Below are positions 16,085 through 23,214 of a stretch of DNA of 25,454 nt, piece after piece. The notes beneath the pieces were generated by a model. It did not search any database and had not been told where the DNA came from. It saw only the letters and a program-made list of their open reading frames with translations. Source of the stretch: Anaerolineae bacterium (GTDB lineage Bacteria > Chloroflexota > Anaerolineae > JAFGEY01); assembly GCA_016931365.1 (NCBI GenBank), contig JAFGEY010000068.1, forward strand, positions 1 to 25,454, in the 5' to 3' direction. Made by a program: the position numbers and the translations under genes. Every line of letters starts with the position of its first letter. Positions within the stretch are counted from its first letter, which is position 1.

Positions 16085-17443
16085 TTAAAACTCGGTGCTG
16101 CCGGTAAAGGTGAATCCGTCAATTTTCATCGCCGGCACGCAGACGGCAAACCCACCAAAGCCCATCTTGATCAATTTGGGTTCTTTGCCAAGCATCACGG
16201 CGTTGGCAAACGCCTCCAGGATGCTCTGCGTGAAACGCAGGTTTTTGAGCGGGCGGGTGATTTGACCGTTTTCGATCAAAAAGGTGCCGTCGCGGGTCAT
16301 CCCGGTGAGCACGGTCTTGATCGGGTGCACGGGATTCGTATAGTGGAAGCGCGTCACCCAGATACCGCGTTCGGTGGCGGCGATCATCTTTTCCTTGGTC
16401 GCCTCGCCGGGGGCCAGGAACAGGTTGACCGGGATCGGTCCCATACTGTTCGGCGCGGGCAGACTGTGCCCGGTCGAAGCCTTGCCCTCCTCACGCCCGG
16501 CGGTGAACGAGTCATAGACCACGTTTTTGGCGACGCCGTTTTCGATCAGCATCACCTTTTGTTTGGACACACCTTCAAAGTCAAAAGGCATGGCGATGCC
16601 GCGCGTATCATAGGCGTCGTCCCAGATGGTGATGTTGTCGCCGGTGATTTTTTCGCCGAAATGGCCGTTCATAAAACTGCGCCCCTCTTGCACCGACAGC
16701 GCGCCAAAGCCCAGATAGCCGAGGGTAAAGAGCATGGTGGCGACGGCTTCTTCTTCGAGGATCACCGTATAGGCTCCCGGCTCGATGGCGGTGGGGTTGC
16801 GGCTGCGCAGTGCCTTGTCGACGGCGGTGTGGCCCACCTCAGCTGGGTCGATCTCGGTCACGTCCATCGATGAGGCGCTGGCATAACCGGAGCTGTTTTC
16901 GCCCATAATCACGGTGACCAGGTTGGCAAAAGTACCGCAGTGATAGGCTGACGTGCCGAGCGAGTTGGCGACCACCACCTCGTTGACGCTGGTCGAAAAA
17001 GCGCCGGAAGCGACCAGCCCGTTCTGCCAGGCCAGATCGCAAATCGTGGCGACGCTTCTGGCGCGCGTTTCCGGCGTGCAGGCGGCGGTCGATTCGGCAT
17101 AGGCGAGCATCTCTTCGACCGGCTGCGGCGCGGGCAGCGAGACAAAGTCGGGGTTGTCTTGCTGAAAGCGGGCCACCGTTTCGGCAGACTCGACCAGTTT
17201 TTGCAGCGCCTCCTCGCTGAAATCGTTGCCCGAAGCCACGCCGATTTTCGCGTTGTGCGCCCCGCCAAATACGACGCGCACACGCACGGCGGTGTCGGTT
17301 TCGGACACGTTTTGATGGATGTGATTGTCGGCAAAGCGGGTAAGGTACTCGTCGCCGCTCATTACCAGCACCTCGGTCTGATCGGCGCCGGAGAGGGCAA
17401 GCACCCGCTGCGCGATGGCGGTGAGTTTGTCTCTTCCTTGCAT
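16085..17443 (-). CDS. tldE: TldE/PmbA, non-catalytic partner of TldD
   Basis: 452 residues, the usual length for TldE/PmbA (about 450). It forms the heterodimer with TldD and shapes the peptide channel. As expected for this subunit it has no HExxxH motif. Family features include the N-terminal GADQTEVLVMSGDEYLTRFA region and a C-terminal NPVHPIKTVLTGMTRDGTFL segment followed by NLRFTQSILEAF. AAAGGAG at 17452-17458 (minus strand) is 8 nt before the ATG at 17443. A terminator hairpin lies just upstream, between this gene and the glycosidase lipoprotein gene. Expression therefore depends on readthrough or on a promoter I could not find in the 67-bp gap. Confidence 0.93.
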   Translation of the reverse strand: MQGRDKLTAIAQRVLALSGADQTEVLVMSGDEYLTRFADNHIHQNVSETDTAVRVRVVFGGAHNAKIGVASGNDFSEEALQKLVESAETVARFQQDNPDFVSLPAPQPVEEMLAYAESTAACTPETRARSVATICDLAWQNGLVASGAFSTSVNEVVVANSLGTSAYHCGTFANLVTVIMGENSSGYASASSMDVTEIDPAEVGHTAVDKALRSRNPTAIEPGAYTVILEEEAVATMLFTLGYLGFGALSVQEGRSFMNGHFGEKITGDNITIWDDAYDTRGIAMPFDFEGVSKQKVMLIENGVAKNVVYDSFTAGREEGKASTGHSLPAPNSMGPIPVNLFLAPGEATKEKMIAATERGIWVTRFHYTNPVHPIKTVLTGMTRDGTFLIENGQITRPLKNLRFTQSILEAFANAVMLGKEPKLIKMGFGGFAVCVPAMKIDGFTFTGSTEF

Positions 17444-17466
17444 CCAGTTTTCTCCTTTTTAGCAAT

Positions 17467-17496
17467 AAAAAGCTTCCGACAGCAACGCTGTCGGAA
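17467..17496 (-). terminator. intrinsic terminator after the glycosidase lipoprotein gene
   Basis: On the minus strand TTCCGACAGC pairs with GCTGTCGGAA around a GTT loop (17496-17474), followed by GCTTTTTATT (T-run 17471-17467). It starts 15 nt after the stop codon at 17511 and ends 23 bp before the tldE start. It separates the two genes fully or partly. Confidence 0.8.
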
Positions 17497-17510
17497 CCAG
17501 GGTAAACCAG

Positions 17511-18827
17511 TTATTTGGGCATCACCTTGAGCGCCTCGTAGGCGGGGCGTGTCCAGGGGGTGGGGTAGTTGGGATCGGTGATCGCCCACCAGTATTCTTC
17601 GTTTTCCTGCGTCCAGTACGGGTCGGCGATATAGATCAGGCTCATCAGCCCGATCCAGGGCTGCCAGTTTTCTTTGGCATATTGGTAGGCGCGCACCATA
17701 TAGTCGGCCTGTTCTTGCTGGCTGACGCCGTGCCAGGCGTAAGGCGAGCCTTCGCGCGTGTCGGTGGTCCAGCCGAATTCGAGGATCGCCACGCGGCGTG
17801 CGCCATCGTTATGTTTCTCCACAATTTTGCGCATATCTTCGACGTGACGGAAACAAAAGAATCGTTGATCGCCGTAGGGGTAGCCCGGAGCGGCCATTAA
17901 CTCATCGGGCGACATCTCGGGTGGGGCCTTGAACCCGGCGCCGTGCAGGCCGAGCATATCGCAGTACTGCTGGAACCCGGCCTGGTACATCCCTTCCAGG
18001 TAAAGGTCGTCGGGCATCGCCTCGGCGTTGTTGGTGCCGGTGGGGGTCAGCCCGGCGCTGATCACGATGGCGTTCGGGTCGACACTTTTGATCGCCTCGT
18101 AGGCTACCTTGAGCAACTGCACGTACTCGGCGGGGTTGGGCGGTTTGCCGCCCCACTCGCGGGCCAGATTGGGTTCGTTCCAGATCTGGTAAGCGTGAAT
18201 TTTGCCCTTGTAGCGGCTGGCCAGCGCAGTGCAGAAATCGCCAAAATCGGCCAGATTGGTGGGCAGGCCGCTTTCACCCTGGCCGCCCGCCCAGACCGGG
18301 CCGCGATCGATGCGCACGAGCAGCTTGAGGCCGTAACGATTGACATCGTCGACGATGCGGTCGGTGGCTGACCAGTCAAAATGACCTTTGGCCGCGCCCT
18401 CGATGGCGTTCCAGGCGAAAATCTGCTTGACCCAGCGAAAGCCCATATCTTTGATCAATCCCAGGTCGCGCGTTGCCACTTCGGGCCGCCACCACATAAA
18501 TGCCTGGATGCCATAGTCGGGCGAGGTCATCAACGATGACTGCGTCGGCGGGGGTGTCGCAGTGGGTGTAGGGCTTTCTGAGAGCGGTGTCGCAGTTGCT
18601 TCCACTGCCGTCGTTTCGATGGCCGGCGTTGCCGTTGCCTCGCCGGTCGCCGTTGGAGTGACGACGGTTGGCGTCGGGGTGACGGCCTGCGCGGCCACCG
18701 GCGGCGTTGCCGTTTGTTTGGACTCCCAGGCAACTGGCGTGGGCACGGTTTGTTTGGGTTGGCACGCCGAAAGCAGCAGACCAAGAATAACAACGACGAA
18801 TAGAAACCAATTTTTATCCAGTTTCAT
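17511..18827 (-). CDS. lipoprotein with clan GH-A glycoside hydrolase domain
   Basis: 438 residues. It is probably a surface-anchored enzyme acting on a polysaccharide. The signal sequence ends at lipobox C22 (LLSAC). A Thr/Pro/Ala-rich linker covers about 23-100. The catalytic domain (about 104-438) has an (alpha/beta)8 pattern of clan GH-A, resembling GH5/GH39-like proteins. The acid/base is E218 in QIWNEPN and the nucleophile candidate is E350 in ILEFGW. The C-terminal end RPAYEALKVMPK matches that of the 1084-residue protein encoded upstream. The two domains are clear paralogues, sharing blocks such as QQEQADYMVRAYQ / QQQADYIVRAYQ. The ATG at 18827 has only a short CGGAG ribosome site. 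Substrate and exact GH family cannot be fixed by eye. Confidence 0.88.
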   Translation of the reverse strand: MKLDKNWFLFVVVILGLLLSACQPKQTVPTPVAWESKQTATPPVAAQAVTPTPTVVTPTATGEATATPAIETTAVEATATPLSESPTPTATPPPTQSSLMTSPDYGIQAFMWWRPEVATRDLGLIKDMGFRWVKQIFAWNAIEGAAKGHFDWSATDRIVDDVNRYGLKLLVRIDRGPVWAGGQGESGLPTNLADFGDFCTALASRYKGKIHAYQIWNEPNLAREWGGKPPNPAEYVQLLKVAYEAIKSVDPNAIVISAGLTPTGTNNAEAMPDDLYLEGMYQAGFQQYCDMLGLHGAGFKAPPEMSPDELMAAPGYPYGDQRFFCFRHVEDMRKIVEKHNDGARRVAILEFGWTTDTREGSPYAWHGVSQQEQADYMVRAYQYAKENWQPWIGLMSLIYIADPYWTQENEEYWWAITDPNYPTPWTRPAYEALKVMPK

Positions 18828-18982
18828 GTCAAACTCCGTGAAAAATCAGGGCTTTGGAATAGGGACAGGCTGGGGTGAGGCATCCCAAGACGGAATCTAC
18901 TGGTTGAGCATACCTCTGATGTCCGAGCATCCTGGGCAGCAAACCACGTACAAGGGATGTCTCGCCCATCCTCTCCAAAGCA

Positions 18983-19016
18983 ACAAGAGCACGAACCGTC
19001 GGGGCTGTGCTCTTGT
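18983..19016 (-). terminator. probable terminator after the 1084-residue protein gene
   Basis: ACAAGAGCAC and GTGCTCTTGT (18983-18992 and 19007-19016) form a 10-bp stem with a 14-nt loop. It lies 21 nt past the stop codon at 19038. On the minus strand TGCTTT follows, a weak T-run, so termination may be partial. The rest of 18828-18982 shows no clear promoter. Confidence 0.55.
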
Positions 19017-19037
19017 GTTATTCAAGCTGTAAAATGC

Positions 19038-22000
19038 CTACTTGGGCATATTTTGCAGGGCGGTGTACGCCGGTCGCGGCGACCAGTCACCGCGCACGAT
19101 GCCGTACTTGGCCATTTCGTTGCCGGCGCCGACGGTGGGCCAAAAGTTGAGGTTCCACAGGAACATGGTCCCGGCGTGACCCCAGCTTTTCGACCACTGA
19201 TAGGCGCGCACGATGTAATCGGCCTGCTGTTGCTCGGTCAGGTTGGCGGCGAATTCATAGCCGGCGTTGGGCGGCACGCCCATCCCGTCATTGGTCGGCC
19301 AGCCGAATTCGGTGGCCCAGACGCGCTTATTGCCGTCGCCGTTTTTGGCCATGATGTTATAGTAATCTTCCATCGTGTTGCGGAAGAAAAAGCTTGGGTG
19401 GTCGTCATAGCCGCGCGACGGGTCAAAGTCGCCGCCCTTATAATACACGTCGGGCGGGTTGGCGTACCCGCTGGGATGCGCGCCGACGGCGTCGCAGTAG
19501 TATTTCAACCCGGCGTTGTACATCTGCTGCAAGTAGGTGCGGTCGTCGATCGCCCACTGCCCGTCGCTGATGCCGGTGGGGGTCATGGCCCCGCTGATCA
19601 CCTTGGCGTTGGGGTCGGCGGCCTTGACCGCCTGGTAAGCGCCCTTGAGCAGGCGCACGTAATCGGCGGCGCTGAGCGGCGAGCCTTCCCACTCGCGCTT
19701 GAGGTTCTGCTCGTTCCAGATCTCATAGGCGCCCACGCGGCCCTTGAAATAAGCGGCCATCGCGCCCATAAAGTCATAAAAATCCTGATAGTTGTCCGGC
19801 GGGCCGTCGCCGGTCTTGCCGCCGCGCGCCCACATGGGCGCGGCGACGACGCTGAACATCACCTTGATCCCGGCGGCGTTGGCCTGGCTGACCAGCCCAT
19901 CCAGATCTTTAAATCCATACTGGCCTTTCGATCCTTCGGTGGTTTGCCAGCGCACCTGCTGCTTGATCCAGCCAAAACCGATGCCGGTGACCATATTCAT
20001 GACCTGTTGCGACCCGGAAGGCGCATGTACCTGGATGCCATAGCCAAAGCCGGTGCTGCTGGTAGCCGGGACCGGCCCGCTGGGCTGAACGGGTTGGGTG
20101 GGCTGAGAAGGAGATTGAGTAGACTGCGGTGCAGGCGTTGGCGTTGGCGGAATCTGGGCGAGGGCGACGCCGCTCAACGGGCTGCTGAGCGTGACAAACT
20201 CGACGCTGACCCACGCCTCGACGCCGTTGCTGGCCGCGATCTTGATCCAGCTTCCGTTCTCGTTCTTGCCAATGACGTTCAGCACGTCACCCTGGCGGAC
20301 AGCGCCCAACTTGGCATAGTTGGTGCCGGGGCCGGCGCGCAGGTTGAGCGTGGCGCTGTTGACCGTGGCCTGAGCGGCGCTCACCGGAGCCGCAGTCGGC
20401 GCGGGTGTGGCTGTCGGCTCTGGCATTGCGGTCGGTTCCGGGGTGGGCGTCGCCGTTGCTTCTGGCTGTGATTCGCCTACGGGTTGGGCTGGCTCCGGCT
20501 CGGGCGGGACGATGCCCTCCCCAACCTTGAGCTGGGTTTCGCTTTGCACGGTGGTGGTCTTGCCCAGATCGGACGAGACGGCGGCGCTGATCTGATACGT
20601 GCCAGTGTCATCGGTGGCCCAGCCGAGCTGCGGTTCGGCGAGCGAGGTGGTGAGCTGCTCAACCGTCGCGCCGTCTTTGCTGATCGTCCAGACGACAGTG
20701 AATTGATCGGTCATCTGAGGGATAGTCTTGGTGTGGAACTCGTGGACGACCTGCCACACCTGCTCGTCATTGCCATCGTCGAGCAGGTACTGGAAGGCGA
20801 CGCCGCGGAAATTGTAAAAGGCCATCCGCTCCAATTTGTGCGCGATGCTGGCTGCGTTTTCCAGCCACACGGTGTGTTCCTCGTTGCGATCGTCGCGGTA
20901 GCGGAACCAGTAGGTGCGCGCGCCTTCGTCGTACATGATCCCCGTGCCGCCCTGGCCGGTGCTTAACAAAAAGACAACGTGCTCACCAACGTTAACCGCC
21001 TCGCGTCCGCCTTCGACGACGACGTTAGCAAAGGGTTTCATCGCCTCGATATAGGTCACATACTTGGGATTGTTCCCCTTGCGGTCGGCGCTGCGGGTAG
21101 AGAGGATGAACTGCAATTTGTGGCGGTGCACCTGGGTGACGGCCCAATCGAACAACTGATCCATCAATCCCTCGGCCACAAAGGCCTGCGGATCGGGAAT
21201 GCTAGGCACTTGCAGCGCATCGACAGCCTTGCCGAGCGCCATCCAGTTGAATACGCCGGTGTCCCATTGATCGTAGGCCACCTGGCGTGGATACTCGACG
21301 CGGACGGCGAGTGTTTTGCCTTGTTGGTGCAAGGCATCGGCCAGCAGCGATACAAACTCGGTAAAAGCGCCGCGCAGGGCCGGGTTGATTGCCCGGTAGT
21401 CGAGCAAGATGCCCTGGAAATTGTTCTCTTTCACGGCCTGCACGATGGCATCGATATGAGCCTGGCGCAGCGTGCTGTCGACGAGCATATTGTCGACCAG
21501 ATCGCTGCGGATTGCTTCGTTCTCTTGCCAGTTGGTCAGCATCGGGATGATGGTGTAGGGTGTGTCGATACTCAGATCGAGCTTGGCCGTGCCGATCACC
21601 CGGCCCTCGTCGCCGATCATCAGGGCGAGCGGGTTCAGTTCGACCACGGTGCCACCGGCTTCTTCGGGCACGGCATTGCCGGTCAGGTCCGCCGAGATCA
21701 CCGGCGGGAGCAACTTGGTCTGCGCCACGACAAAGTCGAATTGCTCGGGTAGGCTGTCCAATTCGGCCAGGATCACATCTTCTTCGGCGATGACGCGGCT
21801 GGGAACCCAGGTCCAACTCGTGCCCGTCCAGGCATACATATCGAGGGTTTCGTAGGGCAGGGCATCGTTAGGGATGGGCACCGTCAGCAGCGCCGCCGAT
21901 GGCTGTTCGCCGCGCAGCGCAAGCCGGTAAACCGGGCTTTTGATGTCGACATAGGTGGGGAGTGCGGCCGCTGCAGCGACAAGGTCCTCATCGCTTGAAC

Positions 22001-22292
22001 CAGCGATAAAATCAGAACGGGGTACAGCGTAGAGTTTGGCCTTTAGCTGCCCGCGCAGCCCGTCGGGGAGCACGGTCAAGATCGTGCCATCAGCATCGGC
22101 AATCGACCAGATTTCTTCTCCCAAAGTGGTATAGCCACCCTCAACGAGGCGTTTGCCGATCGAGATCGGCGGCAGCCACAACGCGCTGACAACGATCACG
22201 ACGATCAGGCAAAGATTGACGATCAGCGCACCAATGCGGCCTTTCATAAAGCCGCTTTTGGGGCGATCCAACTTGACTTCTTGGGTACTCAT
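19038..22292 (-). CDS. membrane-anchored multidomain protein: GH18-like, Ig-like, SH3b and GH-A domains
   Basis: 1084 residues. A short cytoplasmic tail (1-20) and one membrane helix (about 21-42) place the rest outside the cell. Residues about 240-520 resemble the GH18 fold of YaaH/spore-germination type proteins, but the catalytic segment reads GILLDYRAI (294-302), with R300 where the general acid Glu should be. About 525-592 looks Ig-like. A Thr/Pro/Glu linker (593-638) precedes an SH3b domain (about 640-702: LNLRAGPGTNYAKLG, GSWIKI, EAWVS). After a second linker comes a clan GH-A domain (about 748-1084) with acid/base E861 in EIWNEQN and nucleophile candidate E995 in ATEFGWP. This domain is paralogous to the next gene. 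AAAGGAG is 13 nt from the ATG, an unusually long spacing. A cell-envelope or extracellular glycan role is inferred. Confidence 0.87.
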   Translation of the reverse strand: MSTQEVKLDRPKSGFMKGRIGALIVNLCLIVVIVVSALWLPPISIGKRLVEGGYTTLGEEIWSIADADGTILTVLPDGLRGQLKAKLYAVPRSDFIAGSSDEDLVAAAAALPTYVDIKSPVYRLALRGEQPSAALLTVPIPNDALPYETLDMYAWTGTSWTWVPSRVIAEEDVILAELDSLPEQFDFVVAQTKLLPPVISADLTGNAVPEEAGGTVVELNPLALMIGDEGRVIGTAKLDLSIDTPYTIIPMLTNWQENEAIRSDLVDNMLVDSTLRQAHIDAIVQAVKENNFQGILLDYRAINPALRGAFTEFVSLLADALHQQGKTLAVRVEYPRQVAYDQWDTGVFNWMALGKAVDALQVPSIPDPQAFVAEGLMDQLFDWAVTQVHRHKLQFILSTRSADRKGNNPKYVTYIEAMKPFANVVVEGGREAVNVGEHVVFLLSTGQGGTGIMYDEGARTYWFRYRDDRNEEHTVWLENAASIAHKLERMAFYNFRGVAFQYLLDDGNDEQVWQVVHEFHTKTIPQMTDQFTVVWTISKDGATVEQLTTSLAEPQLGWATDDTGTYQISAAVSSDLGKTTTVQSETQLKVGEGIVPPEPEPAQPVGESQPEATATPTPEPTAMPEPTATPAPTAAPVSAAQATVNSATLNLRAGPGTNYAKLGAVRQGDVLNVIGKNENGSWIKIAASNGVEAWVSVEFVTLSSPLSGVALAQIPPTPTPAPQSTQSPSQPTQPVQPSGPVPATSSTGFGYGIQVHAPSGSQQVMNMVTGIGFGWIKQQVRWQTTEGSKGQYGFKDLDGLVSQANAAGIKVMFSVVAAPMWARGGKTGDGPPDNYQDFYDFMGAMAAYFKGRVGAYEIWNEQNLKREWEGSPLSAADYVRLLKGAYQAVKAADPNAKVISGAMTPTGISDGQWAIDDRTYLQQMYNAGLKYYCDAVGAHPSGYANPPDVYYKGGDFDPSRGYDDHPSFFFRNTMEDYYNIMAKNGDGNKRVWATEFGWPTNDGMGVPPNAGYEFAANLTEQQQADYIVRAYQWSKSWGHAGTMFLWNLNFWPTVGAGNEMAKYGIVRGDWSPRPAYTALQNMPK

Positions 22293-22484
22293 GAAGGATT
22301 GTGAACTCCTTTCCGTTTTTTTTGCTCACGCTGTCGCCAGGTGCCAAGTCATACGTCGGCCCCAAACGACTGTGGTGAGCCACGTTCGGTGAATTGATCG
22401 ACCAGACGTTTACAAAAACGTTCAGGGGATTTTGCCGGAATGCCCCTGAACTCTCCTCCCCACGGTGGGATAGAATGAGCGCGT
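22293..22484 (-). other. structured leader upstream of the 1084-residue protein
   Basis: If the promoter at 22485-22513 is right, this is an untranslated leader of about 185 nt. It holds a 9-bp stem (GTTCAGGGG 22420-22428 with CCCCTGAAC 22443-22451) and a small stem (ACGTTT 22407-22412 with AAACGT 22417-22422) that shares bases with it, so the two are mutually exclusive. No known riboswitch pattern was recognised. Confidence 0.35.
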
Positions 22485-22513
22485 ATTCTAGCATGGTTGA
22501 CCCATTTGTGCAA
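22485..22513 (-). promoter_or_regulatory. candidate promoter of the 1084-residue protein gene
   Basis: On the minus strand TTGCAC (22513-22508), a 17-nt spacer and TAGAAT (22490-22485). The -10 matches 5 of 6 and the -35 matches 3 of 6, so it is weak by itself and may need an activator. An interrupted inverted repeat, CATTTG-TG-CAAATG (22503-22516), overlaps its -35 and abuts the divergent promoter. Confidence 0.4.
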
Positions 22514-22517
22514 ATGA

Positions 22518-22546
22518 TTGACAAACCCCATTGAGTGGGCTATACT
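22518..22546 (+). promoter_or_regulatory. near-consensus sigma70-type promoter of the HD-LarA operon
   Basis: TTGACA (22518-22523), a 17-nt spacer and TATACT (22541-22546). The -35 is perfect and the -10 matches 5 of 6. Transcription would start near 22553. This rules out a start codon at 22531 and supports the ATG at 22597. Confidence 0.8.
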
Positions 22547-22596
22547 CCTTTTTAGTTCTTCGATTCACAGCGTCTAAAAGCAAAGCGAAGACAGTT

Positions 22597-23214
22597 ATGG
22601 ATGTGCAGTGTCAAGTCATTAAACGGGTTGAAACCTGGGTGCGCGGCCTGTTTGCAGCCAATCTGGCGGTGGCGCACGATTGGCTGCACGTCGACCGGGT
22701 GCGGCGCAACATCCTGGTCATCGCCGGGGGTGAGGGCGTCGATCCGTGGCTGGCCGAGATCGCCGCGCTGATCCACGATGTGGGGCGCACGCAGCCCGGG
22801 CCGGAAGCCGAACACGGCGCGCGGTCGGCGGTGCTGGCGGCTCCGCTGCTGGCCGGCCTGCCCCTCCCTGCCGATCAACGGGAAGCGATCCTCTTTGCCG
22901 TGCGCTGGCACAGCAGCCTGCGCACCGACACGCTGCTGCTCTGCGTGCTGCGCGACGCCGACATGCTCGACGGGATGGGGGCCATTGGCCTGATGCGCGC
23001 CTTTATGAGCAAGAGCGATCTGCCCGCCTACGACGCCGTTGCCCCCTTTGCCGATTCGTTTACCCGCCCGCCGGCCACCGTCGCCGACCAGATTCGCTTC
23101 CAGATGAGCTGGCAGCCGGTCACGCCGACCGGGCAGGAAATGGCCCGGCAGCGCCTCGCTTTTATGCACACCTTTGTGGAACAAATTCAATCCGAGATCG
23201 ATGGAGCAGGATGA
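22597..23214 (+). CDS. HD-domain phosphohydrolase-like protein
   Basis: 205 residues. The HD superfamily hydrolyses phosphate esters of nucleotides and related compounds using bound metals. The expected residues are visible: H31 (DWLHVDRV), H60-D61 (LIHDVGR), H73 (EHGAR), H105 (RWHSS) and D120 (LRDADMLDGMG). The size and the DADMLDGMGAIGLMR segment resemble small single-domain HD proteins of the YedJ type. A TTG 22 codons upstream is open but lies within the promoter, so the ATG at 22597 is used, although its ribosome site is weak (GAAG). Its stop overlaps the start of the next gene (ATGA), which implies translational coupling with the LarA-type gene. The substrate is unknown; damaged nucleotides or nucleotide cofactors are possible. 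Confidence 0.87.
   Translation: MDVQCQVIKRVETWVRGLFAANLAVAHDWLHVDRVRRNILVIAGGEGVDPWLAEIAALIHDVGRTQPGPEAEHGARSAVLAAPLLAGLPLPADQREAILFAVRWHSSLRTDTLLLCVLRDADMLDGMGAIGLMRAFMSKSDLPAYDAVAPFADSFTRPPATVADQIRFQMSWQPVTPTGQEMARQRLAFMHTFVEQIQSEIDGAG

Noticed and set aside
17444..17510. A promoter for tldE-tldD in the short gap
   Set aside because: Only a hairpin terminator and the ribosome site can be placed there. Possible hexamers would put the start inside the ribosome site.
18957..20471. A 504-codon plus-strand open frame opposite the multidomain glycosidase gene
   Set aside because: The opposite strand encodes SH3b and GH-A domains. This frame gives low-complexity Val/Gly/His-rich sequence with no domain.
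22746..23210. N-terminal extension of the LarA-type protein by about 155 residues
   Set aside because: The extension is the HD gene read in another frame (Arg/Ala-rich, no domain). The ATG at 23211 has a ribosome site and gives the normal family length.
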